Assembly: GCF_030680395.1 (NCBI RefSeq)
Contig: NZ_JAUXVR010000006.1
Span: 186,001-250,000, forward strand
Length of the DNA: 64,000 nt
Reading direction: 5' to 3'
Source: Methylobacter sp.
GTDB lineage: Bacteria > Pseudomonadota > Gammaproteobacteria > Methylococcales > Methylomonadaceae
Both the position numbers and the translations under genes were made by a program. The first letter of the stretch is position 1. The number at the start of each line of letters is the position of its first letter. The notes beneath the pieces are model-generated. The model was not told where the DNA came from and did no database searches. It worked only from the letters and a program-made list of their open reading frames with translations. Shown here piece by piece: positions 35,355 through 45,018 of this stretch.

Positions 35355-36464
35355 TTAATCGACAATCTCTACTCTTACAGGAATTCCTGCAATGGTTGAT
35401 GACAACTTTTCTTTTGCATACTGAGGCGTAGCTTCTGGCACCATTGCACCCTCGGTCTTTGGGCCTCTAATCGATGTCCACAATGCTTTCAACGGGTGAC
35501 TTAACATATCCTCAACGGCAGTTGCTTCATAACCGCAATGCGCCATGCAGCTTGCACATTTAGGATTATTAACAGTACCGTATTTTTCCCAGGGAGTGGT
35601 ATCCAAAAGTTCCTGAAAACTTGAAACATAGCCCTCATCAGCCAGCAAGTAACAAGGTTTTTGCCAGCCAAACACGTTACGGGTCGGATTACCCCATGGC
35701 GTGCAATCGTAATTTTGGTTACCTGCCAGAAAATCAAGATATAGCGACGAATGGTTTAATTTCCAATTGCGTTTTTTACCAATTTTAAAAATACCCCGGA
35801 ACAAATCCTTAACATCACTGCCTTTAATAAATACGTCCTGTTGGGGCGCATGCTCATAACTGAAGCCGGGAGCAATGGTTATGCCTTCAACGCCAAGCTC
35901 CATGGCATAATCCAGGAAATCGGCAACTTCCTGAGAACTTTCACCTTGAAACAGAGTGCAGTTTACGGTGACCCTAAAGCCTTTTTCCAACGCCAATTTT
36001 ATCGCCTCAACGGCCCGTTCAAAAACACCTTCCTGACAAACGGACGTATCATGCCTTTCCTGCATGCCATCTAAATGAATTGAAAATGTCAGGTAAGGAG
36101 ATGGCTTGTAATCGTCAATTCTCTTTTTCAACAAGAGGGCATTGGTACACAGATAAACAAATTTCTTTCGTGCAATGATACCTTCAACAATTTGCGGCAT
36201 TTCTTTATGGATAAGCGGCTCTCCCCCTGGGATGGACACCATGGGTGCATCGCATTCATCTACAGCCTGCATGCATTCCTCAAATGAAAGACGCTTGTCG
36301 AGAATATCATCGGAGTAATCGATTTTACCGCAGCCTGCACAGGCCAAATTGCAACGAAACAAAGGCTCAAGCATTAGCACCAAAGGATATTTCTTAACCC
36401 CTTTCAACTTCTGCTTAATCAAATAACTACCTACAGTCAACTGCTGACGTAAAGGAACTCCCAC
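35355..36464 (-). CDS. hpnH: Adenosyl-hopene transferase HpnH (radical SAM)
   Basis: About 369 residues from a GTG at 36464, preceded by GGAGGG; this gives the usual HpnH start (GVPLRQQLTVGSYLIKQKLK). A TTG five codons upstream would sit on the ribosome site. The radical-SAM cluster CNLACAGC (C38, C42, C45) is followed by SIPGGEPLIH and a C-terminal cysteine set (CASCMAHCGYEA) for an auxiliary site. HpnH joins the 5'-deoxyadenosyl radical to diploptene, the first step in making extended hopanoids. Leads the minus-strand unit hpnH-hpnM-mlaA, divergent from the squalene synthase-shc unit. Confidence 0.95.
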   Translation of the reverse strand: MGVPLRQQLTVGSYLIKQKLKGVKKYPLVLMLEPLFRCNLACAGCGKIDYSDDILDKRLSFEECMQAVDECDAPMVSIPGGEPLIHKEMPQIVEGIIARKKFVYLCTNALLLKKRIDDYKPSPYLTFSIHLDGMQERHDTSVCQEGVFERAVEAIKLALEKGFRVTVNCTLFQGESSQEVADFLDYAMELGVEGITIAPGFSYEHAPQQDVFIKGSDVKDLFRGIFKIGKKRNWKLNHSSLYLDFLAGNQNYDCTPWGNPTRNVFGWQKPCYLLADEGYVSSFQELLDTTPWEKYGTVNNPKCASCMAHCGYEATAVEDMLSHPLKALWTSIRGPKTEGAMVPEATPQYAKEKLSSTIAGIPVRVEIVD

Positions 36465-36941
36465 AAGCAAACCCTCCAAAAAACTTTAATAAACTTAATG
36501 ACGTTCACATAAAATGACCGTCCTGAAAACTACGCATACCACGGAACGATAAAACCGTACCAATAAAACAACAAGCAATATTCATCAAAATACAACCGCC
36601 TACTGCTTTTTAACCATAGGAATTAAGGAATATCGACAAGCCTGTTATATAATACAAGCGCTTATCTATTGTTGGTTAGAATACTATCTTTTAACTGACG
36701 ACTCCAGTTTTATAGTGTACATATGTAAATAGCCTGCACAAATCACACCCTCATGCCTCCTGTAGAAATACGACACAAACGCCACTAACTGCTTATTTTT
36801 ACTACCAATAATCCCCTTATAAAAACTACCGAATTCGCATATTTGCAACAAAACAACATTGCTTTGCAAAATACCAACAAACAGTCTATTATTGCCACTT
36901 AGCAATTAATATTAACCGTGCAGGTCGACATCAAAAATACT
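36465..36941. promoter_or_regulatory. Divergent control region of the hopanoid locus
   Basis: About 475 bases between hpnH (-) and the squalene synthase gene (+). Strongly AT-rich. A TATAAT hexamer lies at 36648-36653 on the plus strand without a convincing -35 box. No gene or clear operator; both halves of the hopanoid pathway must be driven from here. Confidence 0.4.
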
Positions 36942-38042
36942 ATGAGTGAAACGCAAATATCCCTGGATAACCCAAAATCACTCAGCAAACTTTCTGATGA
37001 TCAATTTCAGGCTCTATTACTTGAAGGCGTCTCCAGAACATTTGCGTTGACTATTCCCCAACTGCCAGAAAAGTTATACGGCGCAGTAGCCAACGCTTAT
37101 TTGTTATGCCGGATTGTCGACACCATAGAAGATGAAGTTTCTCTATCTCCAGAACAAAAAAAATATTTTTGCTCAGAGTTTATTCATGTCGTAAAAACCG
37201 GCAACAACTCAGAGCCGTTTGCCGTAGAACTTGCGCCGTTGCTTTCCGAACAAACCATTCCCGCCGAGCACACTTTAATTCATGTATTGCCGAGGGTCAT
37301 TCAGATCACGCATAAATTCGATCCTGCTCAAATTGAGGCACTGGCTTCCTGCGTAGAAACCATGGCTGAAGGCATGCCGATTTTCCAGGCTCAGGATCTG
37401 CATGGCGGTCTTGCAACGCTCGCCGATATGGATAGATACTGCTATTACGTTGCAGGTTGCGTCGGGGAAATGCTGGCCAAGCTTTTTTGCCATTATTCAT
37501 CGGAAATCGCACAGCACAAAGACGAACTGCTTAGCCTGTCTGTGTCTTTCGGTCAGGGACTGCAGATGACCAACATATTAAAAGACATCTGGGATGATGC
37601 CGAGCGTGGCGTTTGCTGGTTACCGCAGGATATTTTCACGGAAACAGGGTTTGATCTTAAAAACCTGACGCCGGAAACTAATGACGAAAACTTTAGAAAA
37701 GGTCTGGAACACTTGATCAGCATTGCTCATGATCATTTGCATAACGCGTTAAAATATACGCAGTTGCTTCCTGCTCATGAAACAGGTATTCGTAACTTCT
37801 GCCTTTGGGCCTTAGGGATGGCCGTTTTGACTTTAAAAAAGATCAAACAAAATCCGAATTTCACCAATTCCAATCAAGTCAAAATCACTCGTAACAGCGT
37901 TAAAGCGACTATTCTTGCAACCCGATTAACCGGACGCAGCAACACCATGCTTAGCTTGCTTTTCAACTTAACAAGTCGTGAACTCAAAACGCCCGACTGG
38001 ACATATTCAACACCATCCTCAAAAGCCAACATAAAACTTTAA
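36942..38042 (+). CDS. Squalene synthase (squalene/phytoene synthase family)
   Basis: About 366 residues from ATG 36942 (a GTG at 36918 is possible). Two aspartate-rich motifs of head-to-head prenyl synthases: CRIVDTIEDE near residue 70 and ILKDIWDDAERGVCWLP near residue 215; also GVSRTFALTIPQLP and YCYYVAGCVGEML. At this length it resembles the single-enzyme squalene synthases more than the ~280-residue HpnC/HpnD pair, and no hpnC, hpnD or hpnE is present here. Product expected: squalene from two farnesyl diphosphates, handed to Shc encoded 11 bp downstream. Confidence 0.88.
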   Translation: MSETQISLDNPKSLSKLSDDQFQALLLEGVSRTFALTIPQLPEKLYGAVANAYLLCRIVDTIEDEVSLSPEQKKYFCSEFIHVVKTGNNSEPFAVELAPLLSEQTIPAEHTLIHVLPRVIQITHKFDPAQIEALASCVETMAEGMPIFQAQDLHGGLATLADMDRYCYYVAGCVGEMLAKLFCHYSSEIAQHKDELLSLSVSFGQGLQMTNILKDIWDDAERGVCWLPQDIFTETGFDLKNLTPETNDENFRKGLEHLISIAHDHLHNALKYTQLLPAHETGIRNFCLWALGMAVLTLKKIKQNPNFTNSNQVKITRNSVKATILATRLTGRSNTMLSLLFNLTSRELKTPDWTYSTPSSKANIKL

Positions 38043-38053
38043 GGACGTAACTT

Positions 38054-40111
38054 ATGTTTAACGAAACAAATTCAGAGATAAATACCGGTAATATTTCGAG
38101 CTCATCGAATACCGTTAATAACTATGCATTTGATCTCAATCGAGCCATCAGCAAAGCACAGGATAAATTATTAAGCCTGCAGGACAAAGACGGCTATTGG
38201 GTATTCGAACTCGAAGCAGACTGCTCGATCCCGTCAGAATACATCATGATGATGCACTACCTGGGGGAAATTGATGAGCCGCTACAGGCCAAAATCGCTA
38301 ATTACTTAAGATCTCGTCAATCTGAAGACGGCAGCTACCCATTATTTACCGGCGGTGCGGGCGATCTTAGTTGCAGCGTTAAAGTCTATTTTGCCTTGAA
38401 AATGACCGGAGATGCTATCGACGCACCGCACATGACCCGGTTAAGAAATTACATCCTCAGCCGGGGCGGCGCGGCAAAAGCCAACGTGTTTACACGCATT
38501 GCACTGGCAACCTTTGAGCAGTTACCCTGGCGCGGCGTACCGTATATTCCTGTCGAAATCATGCTGTTTCCCAGCTGGTTTCCGTTCCATTTGGACAAAG
38601 TATCGTACTGGTCAAGAACCGTTATGGTGCCGCTGTTTATTCTTTGCACCTTAAAGGCGACGGCAAAGAATCCTAACAACATCAACATACTGGAACTTTT
38701 CGTCACTCATCCTGATGAAGAAAAACACTATTTCCCTGAAAGAACCACTTTAAATAGAATCTTTCTGGGCCTGGATAAACTGGGCCGGGTAACACGTCCG
38801 TTAATTCCGAAAAAAGCGCACAGATTGGCTGTCGAAAAAGCCAAAGACTGGTTTGTTGAACGACTGAACGGCGAAGACGGCCTGGGCGGAATTTTTCCTG
38901 CAATGGTCGGTTCTTATGAAGCCATGCTATTACTGGGCATGCCCAAAGATCATCCGCATGTCGTCACCGCACGTAAAGCCATAGACAAGTTGCTGGTTAT
39001 CAATGAACATGACGCCTACTGTCAACCCTGTTTGTCCCCGGTCTGGGATACAGCGCTTGCCGCGCTGGCTTTACAAGAAGCCGACAAAACCGGTAATAGC
39101 CAAAGCCTGACTCGCGCCTACGACTGGCTTAAAAGCAAACAACTATCAGATGAGCCTGGTGACTGGCGAATTTCCAAGCCTGACTTAGAAGGTGGCGGCT
39201 GGGCATTTCAATTTGAAAATCCGCATTATCCCGATGTCGACGACACGGCGGTTGTTGCCTTTGCGATGGCGGAATCGAACGTACCCAATCTGGATGAATC
39301 GATACATCGGGCAACCCGTTGGATAGTCGGTATGCAATCTAAAAACGGCGGTTACGGTGCGTTTGATGTCGATAATACTAACTACTACTTGAATGAAATT
39401 CCTTTTGCCGATCACGGGGCGTTATTAGACCCGCCTACTTCCGATGTCAGCGCGCGTTGCGCGATGCTGATGGCCAGAGTGGCTCAAGATCATGCCGAAT
39501 ACTTACCTGCGTTAGAGCGCACTATCGACTACATTCGTAGTGAGCAGGAACAAGACGGCTCATGGTTTGGCCGTTGGGGAACCAACTACATCTATGGTAC
39601 TTGGTCGGTATTACTTGGACTGGAGCAAACCAGCCTGCCTAAAAACGACCCGCTTTACACCAAAGCCGCTCACTGGCTAAAAAGCGTACAACGTGGCGAT
39701 GGCGGCTGGGGTGAAGACAATTACAGCTATCACGATTTAAGCCAGAGCGGAAAATATCGTTTCAGTACTGCATTCCAAACAGCCTGGGCCGTGTTGGCGC
39801 TGATGGCTGCGGGCGAGGCTCACAGCCACGAAGTAAAAGCAGGTATTGATTTCATCCTGCGTAACCAGAAAGCTGACGGCGTTTGGAATGACGAATGCTT
39901 TACCGCACCCGGTTTTCCGAAAGTTTTTTACCTTAAATATCACGGCTACGACAAGTTCTTCCCGCTATGGGCCTTGGCTCGATATCGTAATGAACTTAAC
40001 CGCCACACCGATTCCCGTCTGGCTAGCGGCATGCACACCATCCCTGGCGATCGTCACGCCAGTTCCGGACTGGCTTGTGACATACACACCATCCCTGGCG
40101 ATAAAAATTGA
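38054..40111 (+). CDS. shc: Squalene-hopene cyclase
   Basis: 685 residues, longer than the usual ~630-660. The catalytic acid motif is DVDDTA (D394-A399), with QW repeats such as DGSWFGRWGTNYIYG, RGDGGWGED and NQKADGVWND, and a two-barrel all-helical fold expected on the inner membrane. Forms hopene/diplopterol from squalene. The normal C-terminus is near LWALARYRNEL; beyond it ~30 residues (HTIPGDRHASSGLACDIHTI and on) are encoded by two tandem copies of the palindromic repeat. GGACG upstream is a plausible ribosome site. Overlaps the hpnG start. Confidence 0.96.
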   Translation: MFNETNSEINTGNISSSSNTVNNYAFDLNRAISKAQDKLLSLQDKDGYWVFELEADCSIPSEYIMMMHYLGEIDEPLQAKIANYLRSRQSEDGSYPLFTGGAGDLSCSVKVYFALKMTGDAIDAPHMTRLRNYILSRGGAAKANVFTRIALATFEQLPWRGVPYIPVEIMLFPSWFPFHLDKVSYWSRTVMVPLFILCTLKATAKNPNNINILELFVTHPDEEKHYFPERTTLNRIFLGLDKLGRVTRPLIPKKAHRLAVEKAKDWFVERLNGEDGLGGIFPAMVGSYEAMLLLGMPKDHPHVVTARKAIDKLLVINEHDAYCQPCLSPVWDTALAALALQEADKTGNSQSLTRAYDWLKSKQLSDEPGDWRISKPDLEGGGWAFQFENPHYPDVDDTAVVAFAMAESNVPNLDESIHRATRWIVGMQSKNGGYGAFDVDNTNYYLNEIPFADHGALLDPPTSDVSARCAMLMARVAQDHAEYLPALERTIDYIRSEQEQDGSWFGRWGTNYIYGTWSVLLGLEQTSLPKNDPLYTKAAHWLKSVQRGDGGWGEDNYSYHDLSQSGKYRFSTAFQTAWAVLALMAAGEAHSHEVKAGIDFILRNQKADGVWNDECFTAPGFPKVFYLKYHGYDKFFPLWALARYRNELNRHTDSRLASGMHTIPGDRHASSGLACDIHTIPGDKN
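40007..40103 (+). repeat. Palindromic coding element, family 1, copies 3 and 4 in tandem
   Basis: Copy 3 (~40002-40051) has the core at 40030-40051 but a decayed stem. Copy 4 (~40052-40103) has a perfect stem GCCAGT-TCCGG-ACTGGC (40058-40074), different in sequence from the stems elsewhere, and the core ending 40102. They encode the shc C-terminal tail in a third reading frame (HTIPGD) and run to within 5 bases of the hpnG start codon. Confidence 0.85.
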
Positions 40112-40827
40112 TCACCGGTATTATCGTTGCTTTACCGGAAGAACTCAGCACCCTGACCTCAAAAAAAATTGATAAAGGGTGCTGTGTTTTTATTAGCGAT
40201 ACGATCGTACTCACCTATTTCGGCGCAGGCGCGGACAATGCACGAACTGCATCCGAGTTATTAATTGCGCAAGGCGCCACTCGGCTGATCAGCTGGGGTT
40301 GCGCAGCCGCCCTCAGTGAATCATTAAGACCTGGCGATCTGATCTTGGCCGACACCCTGATAGATGCCGAAGGCACCCAAATCAGCATTGCCTCCAACTG
40401 GCATGACTACACTAAAGGCCTGCTCTCAACCCATCTAAAAGCCCACACCGGGAGTTTAGCTGAAAGCAAAACTATCGTAGCTACCGGCAAGGACAAAAAA
40501 CACCTGCACAGACAAACCGGCGCAATTGCATTGGACATGGAAAGCGCCGCCATCGCCAAAGTTGCTCAGCAAAACGATCTGCCTTTTCTGGCTATCCGAA
40601 CCATTGCCGACCCGGTTAACATGGATCTACCCAAAGCCATCAATCATTCTCTTAATGATAAGGGCGACATCGTTTTAGCCAAATTATTATTATTTATCGT
40701 GCTACATCCTGCTGAATTACCGGGACTTATAAAACTGGGCCTGCATTTCAATGCCGCAAAAAACACGCTAAAATCGGTCGCCAAACAGCTCGATCATCTG
40801 ACCGCACTACCAAGCCAAGACCAATAA
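40108..40827 (+). CDS. hpnG: Adenosylhopane nucleosidase HpnG (phosphorylase family)
   Basis: 239 residues from a TTG overlapping the shc stop codon (TTGA). The start gives ITGIIVALPEELSTL, the usual HpnG/MTA-nucleosidase beginning; family motifs ISWGCAAALSESLRPGDLIL and the nucleoside-binding ALDMESAAIAKVA follow. It removes adenine from adenosylhopane to give ribosylhopane or its phosphate. No Shine-Dalgarno is visible because the upstream bases are the palindromic repeat; translation probably depends on coupling to shc. Confidence 0.9.
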   Translation: MITGIIVALPEELSTLTSKKIDKGCCVFISDTIVLTYFGAGADNARTASELLIAQGATRLISWGCAAALSESLRPGDLILADTLIDAEGTQISIASNWHDYTKGLLSTHLKAHTGSLAESKTIVATGKDKKHLHRQTGAIALDMESAAIAKVAQQNDLPFLAIRTIADPVNMDLPKAINHSLNDKGDIVLAKLLLFIVLHPAELPGLIKLGLHFNAAKNTLKSVAKQLDHLTALPSQDQ

Positions 40828-40832
40828 GCCGC

Positions 40833-43451
40833 ATGCCATCTTTTTTTAACACCCTTATCGGCTGGTGCGAACGACAAATCATGCGTTGCCCGTGGACGCT
40901 ATTATTTTTATCGCTGTTGCTGTGCGGCACTACTCTGTACTACACCATCAACAATCTGGAGATCAACACCAACACCGCTGAAATGCTGTCGCCCGACTTG
41001 CCTTTTCAGCAAAACCAGGCGCATTTTAATCAGGCATTTCCCGAGGATGCCACTACCATTATTTTTGTAGTTGAAGCCGAAACGCCGGAAGAATCCTCTC
41101 AAGCTGCAGGAAAGCTTGTCGAACAGTTAGACAAAGCAGATGAGCGCTTTGATTCTGCCTACATACCCACAGATAATGCTTTTTTCAGACAACAGGCATT
41201 ACTCTATCTCGATCAAAATGATCTGGATAATTTCGCCCAAAAACTCACTGACGCCCAGCCTTTTATAGGCCATTTGGCTCAGAACTATCATCTTGAAGGC
41301 CTATTCGGCATTATCGGCCAAGCGCTTAACCGCCACGATCACGCCTTGCCTATGGATTTGAATCCGATACTTCTTGCCATCGATGACGTCCTAAAAAATC
41401 AGTTAATTGGCCAATCGCATTATTTATCTTGGCAAAACATACTGTCCACCGACAACTATAAGGATGCAACCGCACAAACCCAATTTAACCGGACTATTGT
41501 CATAGCCAAACCTAGAATGCATTTTAATGAAATGCTACCGGCTGATGTCGCGCTTTCGGCAGCGCGCGAAATCAGTCATGCACTCATGGTGGAAAATCCC
41601 TCACTCAGCATTCGCATCACCGGCGAGACCGCACTGGAACATGAAGAACTTGAGAGCGTTACCAAAGGCGCCACATTCTCCGGCTTGTTGTCGCTGGTTT
41701 TAGTGTTTGCAATCCAATGGATAGGTCTGCGTTCAATAAGGTTGCTGATTACAACCTATATCGTTCTGGTTATGGGATTGATATTGACAGCCGGGTTCGC
41801 CGCTATCACCGTTGGGCATTTAAATGTCATTTCTATTGCTTTTGCCAGTTTATATATCGGACTGGGAGTCGATTACGCGATCCATATTTGCCTGCATTAT
41901 CGCGAAGGCAAGGCAGACGGCCTATCGAATAGCGAAGCTATCCTGATCAGCATCCGCGATGTAGGCTCTTCATTATTTTTATGTGCTTTGGCCACTGCGA
42001 TTGGTTTTTTTGCCTTTATACCCACAGATTATGCAGGCGTATCTGAATTGGGTATTATTTCAGGCGGCGGCATCTTTATCGGCCTGATTATTTCGCTAAC
42101 CGTATTACCTGCCCTGTTCTGCGTTTTTCCTGTCAATAATGTAAAGCCGATACGTTCACCGTTAACCCCGGCGTTTATTATCACTTTCCCGTTTCGCTTT
42201 TCAACCGGCATCAAAATCGTTTCCATATTGCTGGGTATCGGTGCCTGTTTTGTATTGACCGACCTTACCTTTGATTACAACCCTATCAACCTCAGAGATC
42301 CAAATAGCGAATCGGTCTTAGCCATTAAAGAACTGTTAAAATCCAAAACCGACTCCCCGTTTGCCTTGACCGCCCTGGCAAACAATCTTGAAGCAGCCAA
42401 CAAAATCACTACCCAACTTAAGCCCCACTCATCTGTACACGAAACTATCACCTTGGCGAGTTTTGTAGCTAAAGATCAGGACGAAAAACTGGAGACGATT
42501 GAAGACTTGAATCTGATGCTGGGCGGACAACTTAAAAACTTTGACAGCGTACTCGATACTACCAACCAGCAGGCGGCATTGATTAAGTTCAATGAAGCAT
42601 TGAAAAAGGCCATTGCCGAAAAATCCCCTAATGTGCCGCAACAAACCTTGCAGCAATTACAACAGCGCATCGAAGCGCTCATGCAACAGGCAGATGCTAC
42701 TCAAAATCCGGAAATAGGTTACATACAGCTGGAAAAAAACATTTTAGGCTTGCTACCGTTTACCATAGAACGTCTACGCACCAGTCTGACAGCAATACCC
42801 TTTGAACTGGACGATTTACCGTCGGACATAAGATCGCACTGGATCAGCGCCACCGGTCTCTATAGAGTACTGATCATGCCTGAAAAAGACCAAAATAGTC
42901 CTGAGAATTTAAAAGAATTTGTGACTCAGGTACAAGCCGTTGACAACACAGTTTCCGGCCTGCCGATTATCAATCAGGCGGGAGGCGATGCTATTGTCAA
43001 GGCATTTATTAACGCCTTTGGCGGTGCTTTTATTGCCATTGTGGTGTTATTATTGCTAATGTACAGAAGCGTCAGAAAGACCTTACTGGTTGTCATGCCA
43101 TTATTGCTGGCTGCTTTGCTAACCGGTGCGACTAACGTGTTACTGGATAACCCTTTCAATTTCGCCAATATCATCGCCCTGCCCTTACTGCTGGGCATGG
43201 GTATCGACAGCAGTATCCTGATCATGCACAGACACCATTCCAGTTCGGGTGAAGATGAAAATTTGCTGCAAAGCAGCACCACCCGAGGCATTATTTTCAG
43301 CTCCGTAACGACCTTGTGCAGCTTTTCCAGCTTGGCCTTCACCGCTCATCAGGGGATGGCAAGCATGGGTTTAGTATTGGCCATAGGCCTTACTTTCACA
43401 GTGATGTGTTCTTTAATAGTCCTGCCTGCTTTCAGCGGCAAAAGAATTTAA
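40833..43451 (+). CDS. hpnN: Hopanoid RND transporter HpnN
   Basis: 872 residues, RND superfamily with two copies of a membrane module. First periplasmic loop residues ~40-265; the first helix set includes ATFSGLLSLVLVFAIQWIG and ISIAFASLYIGLGVDYAIHI, the second IALPLLLGMGIDSSILIMH (GxxxD motif). MMPL-like architecture. HpnN homologues shuttle hopanoids from the inner to the outer membrane. Starts 5 bp after hpnG. Expected to take bacteriohopanetriol-type lipids made by its neighbours. Confidence 0.93.
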   Translation: MPSFFNTLIGWCERQIMRCPWTLLFLSLLLCGTTLYYTINNLEINTNTAEMLSPDLPFQQNQAHFNQAFPEDATTIIFVVEAETPEESSQAAGKLVEQLDKADERFDSAYIPTDNAFFRQQALLYLDQNDLDNFAQKLTDAQPFIGHLAQNYHLEGLFGIIGQALNRHDHALPMDLNPILLAIDDVLKNQLIGQSHYLSWQNILSTDNYKDATAQTQFNRTIVIAKPRMHFNEMLPADVALSAAREISHALMVENPSLSIRITGETALEHEELESVTKGATFSGLLSLVLVFAIQWIGLRSIRLLITTYIVLVMGLILTAGFAAITVGHLNVISIAFASLYIGLGVDYAIHICLHYREGKADGLSNSEAILISIRDVGSSLFLCALATAIGFFAFIPTDYAGVSELGIISGGGIFIGLIISLTVLPALFCVFPVNNVKPIRSPLTPAFIITFPFRFSTGIKIVSILLGIGACFVLTDLTFDYNPINLRDPNSESVLAIKELLKSKTDSPFALTALANNLEAANKITTQLKPHSSVHETITLASFVAKDQDEKLETIEDLNLMLGGQLKNFDSVLDTTNQQAALIKFNEALKKAIAEKSPNVPQQTLQQLQQRIEALMQQADATQNPEIGYIQLEKNILGLLPFTIERLRTSLTAIPFELDDLPSDIRSHWISATGLYRVLIMPEKDQNSPENLKEFVTQVQAVDNTVSGLPIINQAGGDAIVKAFINAFGGAFIAIVVLLLLMYRSVRKTLLVVMPLLLAALLTGATNVLLDNPFNFANIIALPLLLGMGIDSSILIMHRHHSSSGEDENLLQSSTTRGIIFSSVTTLCSFSSLAFTAHQGMASMGLVLAIGLTFTVMCSLIVLPAFSGKRI

Positions 43452-43467
43452 TTTTTTGAGGTATCTA

Positions 43468-44853
43468 ATGTCATTCAGCATCGCCGAACTTTTTTCTCAA
43501 CACAGTACTGATAAATTTGATCTGCACGAACAACATTTAAACAATCAAATGGTCAGAGTGTTAAAGACCATAGGCTACGATCGCCATTACCAAAAAGCAG
43601 TAGGACAATATCTTTATGACCAGGAAGGTACGGAATACCTGGACTTGCTCAGCGGTTTCGGCGTATTTGCGATTGGTCGCAATCATCCAACCGTTATAAG
43701 CGCATTGACCGAGACCTTAACACTGGAATTGCCCAATCTGGTACAAATGGATGTGTCGGTACTGAGCGGATTACTGGCACAAGAAATCCTAAAAACCACA
43801 CCGAACAATCTGAACAAGATGTTCTTTTGCAACTCCGGAACCGAATCCGTAGAAGCGGCGATCAAATTTGCCCGCTATACCACCAAGCGTGAAAAAATCG
43901 TCTTTTGTGAACATGGCTATCATGGATTGACCATGGGTTCGCTGTCGTTAAACGGCGAAGAAATCTTCCGCGAGGGTTTTGGCCCACTGCTGCCCGGTTG
44001 CAGTGCAGTTCCTTTCAACGACCTTGCCGCACTGGAACAAGCCTTAAGCAACAAAGACGTTGCCGCTTTCGTCGTCGAACCGATTCAAGGCAAAGGCGTC
44101 AATGTACCGGATGATAATTATTTGCCGGAAGTGGAACGCTTATGCAAAAAATACGGCACCTTGTTTGTTGCCGATGAAGTTCAAACGGGCTTGGGACGCA
44201 CCGGAAAGTTCTGGGCAATCGATCACTGGAACGTTAAACCGGATATGATTTGCATGGCCAAAGCCCTATCAGGTGGCTTTGTTCCAATCGGTGCGGTGGC
44301 CATGACTCAAAAAATCATGGATACTGTTTATAATCGTATGGATCGCGCTGTCGTGCATGGCTCGACCTTCTCCAAAAACAACATGGCGATGGCTGCGGGC
44401 CTCGCCACGCTACATGTTATGGAAGATGAAAAACTGGTGGAAAACAGCATGAAAGTCGGTACCGACATTATCGACAGCCTGAACGCCATGGCCGGTAAAT
44501 ATGAGTTCCTGAAAGAAGCGCGCGGCAAAGGCATGATGATTGCGATTGAATTCCAATCCCCCAAAAGCCTAAAACTGAAAGCGGCCTGGGCGATGCTGGA
44601 AGCCGCCAATAAAGGTTTGTTCTGTCAGATGATCACCATTCCTTTATTTAAAGAACACCACATATTAACGCAAGTTGCAGGTCACGGCATGAACGTGGTT
44701 AAACTATTGCCCCCGCTAAATTTAACGCAAAAAGACCGCGACACTATAGTCAACTCATTTGATAAAGCTATAGCCGATACCCATCAAATTCCCGGTTCCA
44801 TCTGGGATTTAGGTAAAAATCTGGCGGGACATGCCTTGAAGGGCAAAAAATAG
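43468..44853 (+). CDS. hpnO: Aminobacteriohopanetriol synthase HpnO (class III aminotransferase)
   Basis: 461 residues from ATG 43468, with TGAGG a few bases upstream; a TTG four codons earlier is the alternative. Class III PLP aminotransferase: GTEYLDLLSGFGVFAIGRNH, FFCNSGTESVEAAIKFAR, LFVADEVQTGLGRTGKFWA and the Schiff-base lysine in MICMAKALSGGFVPIGAVA. In hopanoid clusters this family adds the C-35 amino group to make aminobacteriohopanetriol, a common product in methanotrophs. Orthology is inferred from position after hpnN and from the N-terminal extension. Confidence 0.88.
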   Translation: MSFSIAELFSQHSTDKFDLHEQHLNNQMVRVLKTIGYDRHYQKAVGQYLYDQEGTEYLDLLSGFGVFAIGRNHPTVISALTETLTLELPNLVQMDVSVLSGLLAQEILKTTPNNLNKMFFCNSGTESVEAAIKFARYTTKREKIVFCEHGYHGLTMGSLSLNGEEIFREGFGPLLPGCSAVPFNDLAALEQALSNKDVAAFVVEPIQGKGVNVPDDNYLPEVERLCKKYGTLFVADEVQTGLGRTGKFWAIDHWNVKPDMICMAKALSGGFVPIGAVAMTQKIMDTVYNRMDRAVVHGSTFSKNNMAMAAGLATLHVMEDEKLVENSMKVGTDIIDSLNAMAGKYEFLKEARGKGMMIAIEFQSPKSLKLKAAWAMLEAANKGLFCQMITIPLFKEHHILTQVAGHGMNVVKLLPPLNLTQKDRDTIVNSFDKAIADTHQIPGSIWDLGKNLAGHALKGKK

Positions 44854-44866
44854 TAAACGTTAGATA

Positions 44867-44975
44867 AATAGAACGCGAATGCTAAAAATAGGCATCATTT
44901 AGGCCACGCAGATGAATATGATAAGCACGGATAATTAAAAAAATCTTATTCAATCATAGTTATTAGCGTTCTATT
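44867..44975. repeat. MITE-like inverted repeat between hpnO and copC
   Basis: Perfect arms AATAGAACGC (44867-44876) and GCGTTCTATT (44966-44975), centre ~90 bases, AT-rich. It separates the hopanoid genes from copC-copD and may carry its own promoter or terminator. Confidence 0.6.
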
Positions 44976-45018
44976 ATTGATAGTCTGCATCTGCAAATAG
45001 TTAGAAACTGGAAAAGCA

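Noticed and set aside
40002-40103. Possible CRISPR-like direct repeats in shc (and likewise in slt)
   Set aside because: Only two copies per locus, each with its own hairpin, in frame in coding DNA, no cas genes; better explained as a palindromic coding element.
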